This document shows, piece by piece, positions 22,486 to 32,356 of a stretch of 64,000 nt of DNA. Source of the DNA: Acinetobacter populi (lineage in GTDB: Bacteria; Pseudomonadota; Gammaproteobacteria; Pseudomonadales; Moraxellaceae); the NCBI RefSeq assembly GCF_002174125.1, contig NZ_NEXX01000001.1:806001-870000 (forward strand), written 5' to 3'. Below the pieces are notes generated by a model. It did no database searches. It had not been told where the DNA came from and was given only the letters and a program-made list of their open reading frames with translations. The stretch's first letter is position 1. Each line of letters opens with the position of its first letter. The translations under genes and the position numbers were made by a program.

Positions 22486-24393
22486 ATGCGTTACCCTGCA
22501 TGGAAATATGTGCTGATCATTTTTGTATTAGTGCTAAGTACGATCTATGCGTTACCCAGCCTTTACCCGGATGAGCACGCTGTGCAGATCTCCGGTGCAA
22601 AAGCCGGTACGCTGATTGATGACTCAATTGTACAAAAAGCAGAACAAGCTTTACAGCAAGCCAATATTGCAACCCACAACAACAGCTTTACCAACAATGC
22701 CGCATTATTGCGTATTGCCGATAATAAAGCTGAAACCCAGTTAAAAGCTCAGGATGTATTGCGCCATAATCTCGGTGACAATTATGTGGTGGCACTTAAC
22801 CTTGCGCCAACCACACCAGAATGGCTACAAAAACTTGGTGCCAAACCCATGAAACTGGGTCTGGACTTGCGCGGTGGTGTACACTTTCTGCTTGAAGTGG
22901 ATATGGACAAAGCGATTAGCCAGCGTATGGAAACATCTGCTGCCGATATTCGCCGCCAGTTCCGTGAAAATAAAATTCCCTTTAATCAGCTAAGCTTGAC
23001 TGCAAATACCATTACTGTCCGTTTTGCCAATAATAATGATCGTACAGCTGCGATGGATTTTCTACGTCGCAATGGCAATGAATGGACCCAGCAAGCGCTT
23101 GCTAGCGATGATGGCAGTATGCTTAGACTATCCTATAGCGATGCCAAACGTCAGGAAATCGAATCCTATGCAGTCGATCAAAACCTGACTACGCTACGTA
23201 ACCGTATCAACGAACTCGGTGTTGCCGAAGCATTGGTACAACGTCAGGGTAGCAATCGTATTGTCGTGGACTTACCAGGTGTACAGGATACTGCCGAAGC
23301 CAAACGTGTACTTGGACGTACGGCTAACCTTGAATTCCGTCTGGTTTCCGACCAGAATGATCAGGTGGTTAATCCATATACCTATCAATACAATGGCCAG
23401 CCTATTCCTGCCGGTACAGAGCTTTTTGACTATCAGGAAATCAATAGCGGGAAAAAATTACTGCTGCAACGTCAGCGTATTTTAACCGGCGAACGTGTGC
23501 AAAATGCCCGTTCTGGCTTTAGTCAGGATTCTGGTGGTGCAGAAGTCAATATCACACTGGATGCTGCCGGCGGTAAACTGATGGCGGATGCGACACGTAA
23601 TGCGGTCGGCAAACGTATGGCTGTATTGTTTATTGAAAATAAACAACGGATCAGCTATGTCAATGACCCAGCAACCGGAACACAAACCGAAGTCCGTACA
23701 CCATATACCGAATCTGTGATTATCAATGCAGCCACCATTCAGGCGGTATTGGGTTCCCAATTCCGTATCACTGGTCTGGATTCACCACAGGAAGCTTCTG
23801 AACTTGCCTTGATGCTACGTGCCGGTGCACTGGCCGCTCCGATGTATTTCGTTGAGGAACGTGTAGTTGGGCCAAGTCTGGGACAAGAAAATATCGACAA
23901 AGGTATTTTATCGACCCAGATTGGTTTCCTACTGGTGGCGATCTGGATGGTGGTGTTCTTCCGTTTATTCGGTTTAATTGCCAACTTTGCGCTGGTCTTT
24001 AACCTTGCCATGATTCTCGCTATCATGTCCTTAATGGGCGCAGCATTGACCTTGCCAGGGATTGCCGGGATCGTGATTACCATCGGTATGGCGGTTGATG
24101 CCAACGTACTGATCTGTGAACGAATACGGGAAGAAATACGCTGGGGTGCCTCCCCCAAACAGGCGATTGTGGCAGGTTATGATCGTGCCTATAACACCAT
24201 TTTCGACTCGAACCTGACCACGTTTATCGTTGCATTGATCCTGTTTGCCATTGGTACAGGCCCGATTAAAGGCTTTGCTGTGACATTAATGATCGGTATC
24301 GTTTGCTCAATGTTTACTGCAATCACCGTGACTCGTGCGATCGTACAATTGATCTATGGCAAACGTCGCAACTTGCAAAAGTTGAGCATTTAA
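22486..24393 (+). CDS. secD: Protein translocase subunit SecD
   Basis: The 635-residue protein has a first membrane helix (YVLIIFVLVLSTIYALPSLY), the periplasmic P1 region with LGLDLRGGVHFLLEVD, and a C-terminal five-helix RND-type domain from about residue 465 (GFLLVAIWMVVFFRLFGL, MAVDANVLICERIREE). SecD and SecF use the proton gradient to pull secreted proteins across the inner membrane. The length is usual. It is 10 bp upstream of secF. Confidence 0.97.
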   Translation: MRYPAWKYVLIIFVLVLSTIYALPSLYPDEHAVQISGAKAGTLIDDSIVQKAEQALQQANIATHNNSFTNNAALLRIADNKAETQLKAQDVLRHNLGDNYVVALNLAPTTPEWLQKLGAKPMKLGLDLRGGVHFLLEVDMDKAISQRMETSAADIRRQFRENKIPFNQLSLTANTITVRFANNNDRTAAMDFLRRNGNEWTQQALASDDGSMLRLSYSDAKRQEIESYAVDQNLTTLRNRINELGVAEALVQRQGSNRIVVDLPGVQDTAEAKRVLGRTANLEFRLVSDQNDQVVNPYTYQYNGQPIPAGTELFDYQEINSGKKLLLQRQRILTGERVQNARSGFSQDSGGAEVNITLDAAGGKLMADATRNAVGKRMAVLFIENKQRISYVNDPATGTQTEVRTPYTESVIINAATIQAVLGSQFRITGLDSPQEASELALMLRAGALAAPMYFVEERVVGPSLGQENIDKGILSTQIGFLLVAIWMVVFFRLFGLIANFALVFNLAMILAIMSLMGAALTLPGIAGIVITIGMAVDANVLICERIREEIRWGASPKQAIVAGYDRAYNTIFDSNLTTFIVALILFAIGTGPIKGFAVTLMIGIVCSMFTAITVTRAIVQLIYGKRRNLQKLSI

Positions 24394-24403
24394 GGAGAGC
24401 ATC

Positions 24404-25378
24404 ATGAGCACTGAAATGACTCAACCCAAAGACAAGCAGTATGGTCGTCCGGATGATGAGAAAATCATTGACTTTATGAAGATTGCCAAACCGGCAGCAA
24501 TCTTCTCCATTATCCTAACCTTGGCCAGTATTTTCTTTCTGGTCACCAAAGGGTTAAATCTGGGTCTTGATTTTACTGGTGGTGTATCAGCCGAGTTAAA
24601 TTATTCGCAGCCCGTCAAACAGTCCGATGTCAGTAAAGCACTAGTTCAAGCAGGATTCACCGATCCTGTGGTACAGAATCTGGGAAGTGAGCGTGACTTG
24701 CTGATCCGTATGCCTGCACTGGAAGAATCGGTCGATAATCTAAAGGCACATATACAGCAAGCGGCCACCATGCCCAATAACGAACTGACCGTAAGTAAGG
24801 TCGATTCTGTTGGCTCGCAAGTGGGTAATGAACTTTACCTGCGTTCTGCCGGCGCAGTGGCTTTGGCATTATTGTTAATGCTGATCTATGTGACCATTCG
24901 CTTCGAGTTTAAATTGGCAGTTGGCGCAGTACTTTCACTGTTCCACGATATCATCGTCACACTGGGTTTCTTTGCCTTTTTCCAATGGCCTTTTGACCTA
25001 ACCGTATTGGCAGCATTGCTGGCGATTATTGGTTTCTCGCTGAATGATAATATCGTTGTCTCAGACCGTATCCGTGAAAACTTCCGTAAAATCCGTGGCG
25101 CGACACCACGTGAGGTGGTAGATATTTCCCTGACCGAAACATTACGTCGTACCATTCATACATCCATGACCCTGTTACTGGTTGTGGTTGCTATGATGGT
25201 ATTGGGTGGTGATGGTTTACACTGGTTCTCGATTGCCATGTTTATTGGGGTCTTTGTGGGTACGTATTCATCAATTTATATTGGTACCACCTATGCCCTA
25301 TGGCGAGGCCTGAACCGTCAGGACTTTATCGTTCAGGTTAAACCGGAATTTGATGAAGAAGAAGTACATATCCCTTAA
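24404..25378 (+). CDS. secF: Protein translocase subunit SecF
   Basis: The 324-residue partner of SecD has a first helix at about 32-52, GLDFTGGVSAELNY, and the six-helix core with FSLNDNIVVSDRIRENFRK. AAGGAGAG precedes the ATG. A strong terminator follows. It forms the membrane channel part of the accessory complex together with SecD and YajC. Confidence 0.97.
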   Translation: MSTEMTQPKDKQYGRPDDEKIIDFMKIAKPAAIFSIILTLASIFFLVTKGLNLGLDFTGGVSAELNYSQPVKQSDVSKALVQAGFTDPVVQNLGSERDLLIRMPALEESVDNLKAHIQQAATMPNNELTVSKVDSVGSQVGNELYLRSAGAVALALLLMLIYVTIRFEFKLAVGAVLSLFHDIIVTLGFFAFFQWPFDLTVLAALLAIIGFSLNDNIVVSDRIRENFRKIRGATPREVVDISLTETLRRTIHTSMTLLLVVVAMMVLGGDGLHWFSIAMFIGVFVGTYSSIYIGTTYALWRGLNRQDFIVQVKPEFDEEEVHIP

Positions 25379-25395
25379 GGTGAATCGATCTACAG

Positions 25396-25422
25396 AATAG
25401 CGTCTTCGGACGCTATTTTTTT
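25396..25422 (+). terminator. Terminator of the tgt-yajC-secDF operon
   Basis: AATAGCGTC-TTCG-GACGCTATT (25396-25417) is a 9-bp stem with a UUCG loop followed by TTTTT. Confidence 0.9.
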
Positions 25423-26035
25423 AGCCAGAAAAAATCAGCGATTGTAATAATAAATCTTTTTGTCGATATGCCACAGTCAACATCGAATCCGGTAATTGCA
25501 AACATTGATAGGTAAACTGACCTAATTCAGAATGATCTACCATACCGAAATCCCAGCTTGGATGTGCTCGGCTATTTAACTCTTTTAAACTTAACCGAAT
25601 GCCCAAACCATGAGCTTTTAAAACCGCTTCCTTGATCGTCCAGATTTTAAACCAGAATGCACGATCAAAACCGGTTGCTTGCCAGCTTATAAACTCATCG
25701 GGATGAAAAGCATGTTGCGCTAGAGCATGCATGCGTACATGACGGGAAAAGTCCTCAATATCAATGCCGAGATCCTGCACATCTTCACTATAAGCCAAAG
25801 CATAATATTTTTGACTATGGGAATGATTAAAATACAGCTTGGCAGGCATCAAACTCACGGGTTTACCATAGGCATTCTTTCCACCGATAAAACCTAGATA
25901 CCGTGCCGAAAGTAACCTATTTCTACGCTGTCTTAATTCTTCTCGCGCGGCAGGTAATAAACGAATTGCATCATCATACACTGCCAAAACAGGCAGTATA
26001 TTTTTAAGGCGTTGATAATCTAAAAAAATCGTCAT
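25421..26035 (-). CDS. 4'-phosphopantetheinyl transferase (Sfp-like)
   Basis: The 204-residue product, taken from ATG 26035, carries the Sfp-type motifs: LGIDIEDFSRH (magnesium-binding aspartate and glutamate) at about residue 110 and WTIKEAVLKAHGLGI at about 150. A longer reading from TTG 26065 adds ten residues without support. The enzyme transfers phosphopantetheine from CoA to carrier proteins. Two hotdog-fold genes lie upstream on the same strand, suggesting a small lipid or polyene path. Confidence 0.85.
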   Translation of the reverse strand: MTIFLDYQRLKNILPVLAVYDDAIRLLPAAREELRQRRNRLLSARYLGFIGGKNAYGKPVSLMPAKLYFNHSHSQKYYALAYSEDVQDLGIDIEDFSRHVRMHALAQHAFHPDEFISWQATGFDRAFWFKIWTIKEAVLKAHGLGIRLSLKELNSRAHPSWDFGMVDHSELGQFTYQCLQLPDSMLTVAYRQKDLLLQSLIFSG

Positions 26036-26075
26036 GCATAATACGCTCTTCCAATGCCATGACAATTATACCCGT

Positions 26076-26543
26076 TTATGACGCCTGAGATACTACCGCT
26101 AAAACACTCTCAACATTATCTGGCTGGGACACCAATATAGTTGCAACTGTACGACCAGTTTCCGTTTGAATATGGCAATCAAAAATACCAATTTGATGAC
26201 GATTTAAAAATTGTAAAGAGATTTCGATCAGCAGTTCTTCACCTACTGCAAAATAATCCTGTGCCATCTCGAAGCGTTTTGAACCCAGTAAAAATCCAAG
26301 TTTTGGCTTATTACCTTTCAATCGCTCCTGTACACCACCAAACATGGCAATGGTTTGTGCCATAATTTCTATCGCCACCCAACTTGGTAAACCCTGCGCC
26401 TCGATAAATGGCATATCTGGACGAATGGTGACTTTAGCAATACAGCCATTGTCTTTGACTTCTACCAGTTCATCGAGTAACAACATGGGTGCCCGATGTG
26501 GAATATAATAGTCAGCATGACGTGGGAGATCGGAAAGTTGCAT
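26076..26543 (-). CDS. ApeP-like hotdog-fold dehydratase
   Basis: The 155-residue product starts at ATG 26543 behind AAGGA (MQLSDLPRHADYYIPHRAPM). The motif HRAPMLLLDELVEV and the helix EIMAQTIAMFGG are those of the FabZ-like/ApeP dehydratase group. It probably dehydrates 3-hydroxyacyl groups on an acyl carrier protein, as in aryl polyene clusters. It lies between a related gene and the phosphopantetheinyl transferase gene. A longer start at 26627 overlaps the upstream gene and lacks support. Confidence 0.75.
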   Translation of the reverse strand: MQLSDLPRHADYYIPHRAPMLLLDELVEVKDNGCIAKVTIRPDMPFIEAQGLPSWVAIEIMAQTIAMFGGVQERLKGNKPKLGFLLGSKRFEMAQDYFAVGEELLIEISLQFLNRHQIGIFDCHIQTETGRTVATILVSQPDNVESVLAVVSQAS

Positions 26544-26553
26544 GAGATATTCC

Positions 26554-26976
26554 TTATGACTGTTGATCTTTTGGCTGTTCATCTTTAAAAAATAAACGAC
26601 CACTGGCAACAACATCCTGTGCTGCATTGGTCAGCTTAAAATTCATGGATTGTTCAGTTTGTTCAAGCACAATAAAAATCTCTTGATCTGGCAGGATAAA
26701 GTTCTGAAAGCGTAACTGTTCTATCCGCTGAATCACACCCAGACTGGCAAAATATTGCGAAATGATTTGCTGAACCATGGCAATTTGCGCCACACCGGGG
26801 AATACTGCAAATTCTGGGAAATGCCCTTCGAAGGCCAATAATTCCTTATTAACTTTTGCTTTAAATTGTAGTTTATCTGCTTCCTGTGCAACACATTGTG
26901 CCATTGGAATAAACTGCCCCATAGTCGCAATCCTATATGCAATATCTAGATACGGATTGAGTGAATCCGTATTCAT
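26554..26976 (-). CDS. ApeI/FabZ-like hotdog protein
   Basis: The 140-residue product starts at ATG 26976 (MNTDSLNPYLDIAYRIA). It has the pattern FEGHFPEFAVFPGVAQIAMV, the hotdog-dehydratase HFP motif with G-V-Q-x-x. The ending LTNAAQDVVASGRLFF also fits. It resembles ApeI-type thioesterase/dehydratase proteins. It precedes the ApeP-like gene by 10 bp, so the three genes down to 25421 are probably one operon. Confidence 0.65.
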   Translation of the reverse strand: MNTDSLNPYLDIAYRIATMGQFIPMAQCVAQEADKLQFKAKVNKELLAFEGHFPEFAVFPGVAQIAMVQQIISQYFASLGVIQRIEQLRFQNFILPDQEIFIVLEQTEQSMNFKLTNAAQDVVASGRLFFKDEQPKDQQS

Positions 26977-27299
26977 AAGTGAATATTTGTACACTTATAA
27001 GCATAGTCACTCTTTAGGTTCACAACAATGGCGAATCTTCACAGTCTGAATATTTCATTATTGTCTTAAAACATCATATGCAAGCCTAGAGATGTAACAT
27101 TCTTTAATATAAGTATGTTATAAACTTAAAAACAATCAGCGCCAAACTTGGTCAATATAAACATCACGAAATTACCAATGTACACTTTGTGTCTTTATTT
27201 CTTATTTAGATAGATTCTTTACTCATCACCTATATTTATTGAAATAAAGCAGTGCAGAAATGTGTTATAAATTGCGCATATTTTTTGCTGTATGGCGCA
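26977..27299. other. Intergenic region with no recognised gene
   Basis: This AT-rich gap separates the divergent hotdog operon and the phosphoethanolamine transferase gene. It should hold the promoters of both. A GTG at 27252 is in frame with the downstream gene and could extend it by 16 residues. No repeats or RNA genes were recognised. Confidence 0.4.
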
Positions 27300-28916
27300 A
27301 TGCTTAAATCTTTTTATCCTTTTATTTATCTTGTTATCTTGCTTTTCCCTGCATTATTCACGGGCGGATTGTTGGCATTTGCCGGAAATGCTGCTGATGG
27401 TATCCGTTTAGGTTGTTTATCCTTGCTCGGCTGCGCCATTTTTTATTACGCAGTCAAACGGCAAAGCAAATTACTTTATATCCTGACCGTTATTTGGTGG
27501 CTGATTTTCTGGCTTGATAGTGTATTACGTGCAACAAGCTGGTTCCTGTTTGATAGTGATACCAATGCCTATTTTATTATGCAAGCCATCGCCAATACGA
27601 GTCGACACGAAACTCTTGAGTTTTTACAGACGCTTCATCACAACCTCATGATACTACTGTCGCTATTGTCAGTGATGTCACTGGTTTACTTTTCATACTT
27701 GTTTAAATATTTCAAGGCAGAACAATTAAATACTTTATTGCAGCAAAGGTTTAGTCGTTATGTGATTATTTTTTGCAGTATCATCATGATCGCCAGTTAT
27801 GCCATGCGCCCTGCACGTGCATTATTTCCAGTACTATACTGGCAAAACTACTATGCAGAAATACAAGAATTTCAGGATGGAATTTTAAAGCATAAGAATT
27901 TACAACAGCAATGGGCACAATACGCCCAAAACAATCTTGTTTACCAGAAAAGTTTTCAGCAACAACAAACGCATGTGTTGGTATTATCGGAAAGTATCAC
28001 CAGTCTGAATTTGGGCGTATGTGGCTATGATCGTGAAACAACACCTGAGCTCAAAAAGCGCCTTGATCAGCTTTATATATTTTGTCAGGCTTACTCACCT
28101 TACCCTTCGACCATTAATTCACTTAGGGTCAACCTAACCAATAGTTCTGCGATCTTACCCAATGATGAACCAACAGAAAGTTTAATTAGCTATGCTGAAG
28201 CTGCCGGTTTTAAAGTCTATTGGCTGAGTAATCAAGATGACAGCTATATTTCCTCGTTGTTTGGTTCCGATGCAACAGTAAGTTTTTATAACAATAAACG
28301 TTCCGGGCGTAGTAGTCAGGCACTAGATGAACAATTACTCCCCGCATATTTCGATGCCCTAGCAGATCCGTACCCGAAGAAGCTGATTATCCTGCATTTG
28401 ATTGGTGCGCATCCCAATTATGCAGCGCGTTATCCAATTAAATTCGATCATTTTAATAACGATAGTAATGACGAAACAGAAAATCTTTTGCAAGCTAATC
28501 ACATCGGACTATGGGTACAATCTAAACGTAATAAATATGACAATGCCATTCTTTATCAGGACTGGCTCATTGCCCAGCTATTTGATCCTCTACAACAAAA
28601 TACCACACTAGGACAGCGTTCCTTTATGTTTCTATCGGATCATGGTAATGAAGTCGGACATGAACTGGATTATGCAGGACACAGCCCAAATACGATTGCA
28701 GGCTATCAGGTCCCGGTAATTGTATGGCATGATCAAATGAAACTTCACGGAATTAACAATAAGGACATCATTGATACTGCCGAACTGGACACCAACCTTA
28801 TGCACTTGATGGGGATTCGGGATAAAAATGATCTTCCTCAACTTTTCTGGCTAAATTCGGATTATCAATTTAAACCAAATGCGGCCTGGCCTTATTGGCA
28901 AAAGAAAACATCCTAG
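27300..28916 (+). CDS. Phosphoethanolamine transferase-like membrane sulfatase-fold protein
   Basis: The protein of about 538 residues (from ATG 27300; GTG 27252 is an alternative) has five hydrophobic segments in the first 180 residues. An alkaline phosphatase/sulfatase-fold domain follows: VLVLSESITSLNLGVCGYDR with E and TTPEL, the presumed nucleophile threonine in YPSTINSLRV, and the metal motif LSDHGNEVGHELDYAGHSP. This is the EptA/CptA family, which adds phosphoethanolamine to lipid A or core sugars at the outer face of the inner membrane. The exact acceptor is unknown. It is not next to a pmrAB pair, so it is not the classic pmrC. Confidence 0.8.
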   Translation: MLKSFYPFIYLVILLFPALFTGGLLAFAGNAADGIRLGCLSLLGCAIFYYAVKRQSKLLYILTVIWWLIFWLDSVLRATSWFLFDSDTNAYFIMQAIANTSRHETLEFLQTLHHNLMILLSLLSVMSLVYFSYLFKYFKAEQLNTLLQQRFSRYVIIFCSIIMIASYAMRPARALFPVLYWQNYYAEIQEFQDGILKHKNLQQQWAQYAQNNLVYQKSFQQQQTHVLVLSESITSLNLGVCGYDRETTPELKKRLDQLYIFCQAYSPYPSTINSLRVNLTNSSAILPNDEPTESLISYAEAAGFKVYWLSNQDDSYISSLFGSDATVSFYNNKRSGRSSQALDEQLLPAYFDALADPYPKKLIILHLIGAHPNYAARYPIKFDHFNNDSNDETENLLQANHIGLWVQSKRNKYDNAILYQDWLIAQLFDPLQQNTTLGQRSFMFLSDHGNEVGHELDYAGHSPNTIAGYQVPVIVWHDQMKLHGINNKDIIDTAELDTNLMHLMGIRDKNDLPQLFWLNSDYQFKPNAAWPYWQKKTS

Positions 28917-28941
28917 TTCCCTCACAGAATAAAACCCATAA

Positions 28942-28980
28942 AAAAACAGCATCTATGTCGATCACATAGATGCTGTTTTT
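28942..28980. terminator. Bidirectional terminator
   Basis: AAAAACAGCATCTATGT pairs perfectly with its complement (28964-28980) around CGATC, between the transferase gene and the converging der gene. Confidence 0.9.
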
Positions 28981-29003
28981 AATCTTAAGATGAAGCGATG
29001 ATA

Positions 29004-30413
29004 TTAGCGTCTAAACTTCTTCTCTGCTTTTTTAAACTTCTGCACATAACGACGACGACGTGCAGCAGTACGCTCATCAACTTGCGATTTTCTACCTTCA
29101 AATGGATTTTCAGAGGTTTTAAAATCAATTCGAACTGGCGTGCCTTCCAGTTTGTAAACCTTACGGAATACATTTTCCAGATAACGACGATAATCCGCTG
29201 GCGTTTTATCCACTTTATTACCATGAATCACAATTGTTGGTGGATTCTGTCCGCCCATATGTGCATAACGCATTTTAATACGACGCCCCTGAATCTGCGG
29301 TGGTTGATGCTGTTCTGTGGCATCATTCAGGATTTGAGTTAATTTAGCCGGCGTTACTTTTAAATTGGCAGACTCATATGCACGATGAATCGATGGATAT
29401 AAATCACCGACACCCGTACCATGCAATGCCGAAATCAGATGAATTTTTGCCCATGGAATAAAGTCAAAACGTCGTTCGATCTCCATTTTGACCTGACTGC
29501 GATCATAATCGCTCATGCCATCCCATTTGTTGATGGCAATCACCAATGCACGACCAGCTTCCAGCGCATATCCAATCAGATGCAAATCCTGCTCAACAAT
29601 CCCTTCACGCGCATCAATGACCACCACAATCACATTGGCATCTTTAATGGCTTGCAAGGTTTTAACGATAGAGAATTTCTCAACCGTTTCATCGACTTTG
29701 CCTTTACGTCGAACCCCAGCGGTATCAATCAAAGTATATTGACGACCATTACGTTCAAACGGGATATACACCGAATCACGCGTCGTTCCTGGCATATCAA
29801 AGACCACAACACGATCTTCACCCAGTAAACGATTGACCAGTGTTGATTTACCAACATTGGGGCGACCAATCATGGCAAGGCGTAAACCAGTGTTTTTATC
29901 GTGCTCTTCCGGATTTTCATCTTCGGGTACATCTGCCAGAACATCTTCCAGCATTTGTGCTACACCACGACCATGGCTGGCAGCCACATGCATCGGCTCA
30001 CCAAAGCCCAGTTTAAAAAACTCTGTCACAGCAGCTTCTGCATGCGTGCCATCAACTTTATTGGCGACCAGAAATACTTTCTTGCCTAAAGTACGTAACT
30101 CACGGGCAATTTGCTCATCTGAGGCCAGCAAGCCAGCACGGGCATCAACCACAAAGATAATGATATCGGCTTCATGAATGGCAGTTTTGGATTGCTCTGC
30201 CATATAAGAATCAATACCTTGCTCACTTTCACCAATCCCACCGGTATCGACCACGATAAAGGATTTATTCTGGTAAGTCGCATCACCATATTTACGATCC
30301 CGAGTGAGACCGGCAAAGTCGGCAACAAGTGCATCACGACTTTTTGTGATTTGATTAAAAAGTGTAGATTTTCCGACGTTTGGACGCCCGATTAACGCAA
30401 TAACTGGTTTCAT
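29004..30413 (-). CDS. der: Ribosome assembly GTPase Der (EngA)
   Basis: The 469-residue protein (start ATG 30413) has two GTPase domains, each with GRPNVGKST (about residues 9 and 190), the G3 motifs DTGGIG and DTAGVR, and the G4 motifs NKVD and NKWD. A C-terminal KH-like domain ends in a basic tail ([17 protein letters not shown]). Der is needed for 50S ribosome assembly. It follows bamB in the usual order. Confidence 0.97.
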   Translation of the reverse strand: MKPVIALIGRPNVGKSTLFNQITKSRDALVADFAGLTRDRKYGDATYQNKSFIVVDTGGIGESEQGIDSYMAEQSKTAIHEADIIIFVVDARAGLLASDEQIARELRTLGKKVFLVANKVDGTHAEAAVTEFFKLGFGEPMHVAASHGRGVAQMLEDVLADVPEDENPEEHDKNTGLRLAMIGRPNVGKSTLVNRLLGEDRVVVFDMPGTTRDSVYIPFERNGRQYTLIDTAGVRRKGKVDETVEKFSIVKTLQAIKDANVIVVVIDAREGIVEQDLHLIGYALEAGRALVIAINKWDGMSDYDRSQVKMEIERRFDFIPWAKIHLISALHGTGVGDLYPSIHRAYESANLKVTPAKLTQILNDATEQHQPPQIQGRRIKMRYAHMGGQNPPTIVIHGNKVDKTPADYRRYLENVFRKVYKLEGTPVRIDFKTSENPFEGRKSQVDERTAARRRRYVQKFKKAEKKFRR

Positions 30414-30430
30414 AAAACTGTCTTTAAAAA

Positions 30431-31579
30431 TCAGGGAGTTTGCCAAACACTAAAGTTGCCTTTAGTTGTCGCAACATAAAGTAAATTATCTTCTACACGT
30501 AAAGTACGCACATCACCAGAAGTTTTTTCACGGCCATTAATTTTTCCTGTAGCTGGATCAATCAGATGTAAAACCCCTTCATAATCACCTACCACCAGAA
30601 TATTACCCAAAACAACAGGATTACTCAGACCACGATGTGCAAGCTCATCGGTTTCCCAAAGTTTGTTGCCATTATATAAATCATAAGCAACCAAACTGCC
30701 ATCAGTATTGGCCACATAAACCGCTTGATTATCCACTGCTGGACTATTCAAACTGCTGGCTTTTTCAGACCACAACACTTGCTGAGAAGTTAAATCTACA
30801 ACAGTGACCTGACCCTGAAAACTGACCGTGACCATCTTATCACCGATCACCACAGGCTGACCATCAATATCAATTAAACGCTGAATGTCACCACGGCCAT
30901 CATTCACTGCAACCCGACGCTGCCAGTTCGGCACACCAGTAATCACATCCAGCGCATAAACATAGCCATTTGCAGATGCTACAGCAATAGTACGATCATC
31001 AATCACTGTTGGAGCTGCATAACCACGTACGCGTAAAGAAGTATCCGGTAAATCAAAGGTCCAGATCAGTTGACCACTACGCACATCATTGGCAAATACT
31101 GTGCCATCATTGCTGATACTGACCACACGATTCTGGAAAATCAAAGCTGGGCTTAAGATAGATCCGGTAAGTTGTTGTTGCCACAAGGTCTGGCCTGTTT
31201 TGGCATCCAGTGCAAAAATCTGCCCCTGACGATTGCCAACAATCGCAACACCCTGTCCGACAGATACACCCGCAGTTAAAGCCTTACTTGGACGAACTTC
31301 CCAGAGTTTGTTTTTGCCATTGGTAGCCGCCACCTTACCATCCGGATCGACACTGTAATACACACCATCAAAACGGTCTAGCTGATAACGTAAAGGATCA
31401 TGCTTTGGACTGGATGAAACACTAGTCTGAAAAACTGGTTTTAACTGTTGTGTGACTTGAATCTTTGGTAACGGATTCGGTTTTGGCTCTTCAACTTTAA
31501 TGCCACTTTTGCTCGAACAACCGAGTAAAGCAATCGATAAGAGGGTAAATGCAAAAGGAATTTTAACGATATTTTTCAT
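30431..31579 (-). CDS. bamB: Outer membrane assembly lipoprotein BamB
   Basis: The 382-residue protein has a lipoprotein signal with lipobox LLGC near residues 18-21 ([13 protein letters not shown]). Repeated PQQ-type blades follow ([47 protein letters not shown]), forming a beta-propeller. It is the BamB part of the Bam machine that folds outer membrane proteins. It is 3 bp downstream of the yfgM-like gene. Confidence 0.95.
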   Translation of the reverse strand: MKNIVKIPFAFTLLSIALLGCSSKSGIKVEEPKPNPLPKIQVTQQLKPVFQTSVSSSPKHDPLRYQLDRFDGVYYSVDPDGKVAATNGKNKLWEVRPSKALTAGVSVGQGVAIVGNRQGQIFALDAKTGQTLWQQQLTGSILSPALIFQNRVVSISNDGTVFANDVRSGQLIWTFDLPDTSLRVRGYAAPTVIDDRTIAVASANGYVYALDVITGVPNWQRRVAVNDGRGDIQRLIDIDGQPVVIGDKMVTVSFQGQVTVVDLTSQQVLWSEKASSLNSPAVDNQAVYVANTDGSLVAYDLYNGNKLWETDELAHRGLSNPVVLGNILVVGDYEGVLHLIDPATGKINGREKTSGDVRTLRVEDNLLYVATTKGNFSVWQTP

Positions 31580-31582
31580 CGG

Positions 31583-32302
31583 TTATGACTCGCTCGGAAT
31601 GTTCGCAGATGCTTGACTAGGGGTTAAAACTGGACTTTCAATTTTAGGATCTTCTACTAAAACACCCAAGTTTGCCAATTTAATTTGTAATAATTCACGA
31701 GGTTGTTCACGTTCAACCAAAACATCCCACGCTTGTTGATAGGCTTTTTTTGCAGCCTCAGGATCATTTTTCGCGACATAAATATCGCCTTTTGCTTCGG
31801 CAACCGACGGAATAAATGCTTCATTATTAATGCCATCAAGTGTCTTTAATGCTGCATCCAATTGCTCCTGAGCAACTTGCGTATAGGCCAGATGGAGTTT
31901 AACAATGGATTTTAAGCCTTTATCTTTAACTTTACTGGTTTCTGCCTGAGTTAAAATTTTGTTGGCTGTCGCATAATCTTTTTTATCAAATGCAAGTTTT
32001 GCCAGTAACAATTGGGTCTGAACCGCTTGTGCACTGTTTGGACTTTCCTGCACAATTTTATTCGCATCCGCCGTCAGCTTTTGATAACTGGCATCATCAA
32101 CAGCAGCAAGTTGCGATTGGTTCAGTACATTTTGATATTGAACAGTCAGATTGCTTGAGCTTACAGTTTGTTTCTTTTCCCACCATTGCCAGCCGAAAAA
32201 CACACAAAGTGCAAGAAGTACACCTGTCACAATAGGCGAACCATAGCGTTTAACAAAGGAACTTAACTTTTCCTTTTGTTCATCGTCTGTCATTGCGGTC
32301 AT
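31583..32302 (-). CDS. yfgM: YfgM-like ancillary SecYEG subunit
   Basis: The 239-residue product starts at ATG 32302 behind AAGGAAG. It has an N-terminal cytoplasmic part, one membrane helix (IVTGVLLALCVFFGWQWW) and a periplasmic tetratricopeptide region. YfgM binds the SecYEG translocon with the chaperone PpiD. The position between hisS and bamB is the conserved one. Confidence 0.88.
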   Translation of the reverse strand: MTAMTDDEQKEKLSSFVKRYGSPIVTGVLLALCVFFGWQWWEKKQTVSSSNLTVQYQNVLNQSQLAAVDDASYQKLTADANKIVQESPNSAQAVQTQLLLAKLAFDKKDYATANKILTQAETSKVKDKGLKSIVKLHLAYTQVAQEQLDAALKTLDGINNEAFIPSVAEAKGDIYVAKNDPEAAKKAYQQAWDVLVEREQPRELLQIKLANLGVLVEDPKIESPVLTPSQASANIPSES

Positions 32303-32356
32303 GTATACTTCCTTTTCCAAATTTAATTCTATGAATCTGCGTTAACAATTTACAGT

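Noticed and set aside
23739..24158. Reverse-strand ORF of 139 codons inside secD
   Set aside because: Shadow of the conserved secD coding sequence; no motif and an S/R/P-rich composition typical of antisense reading.
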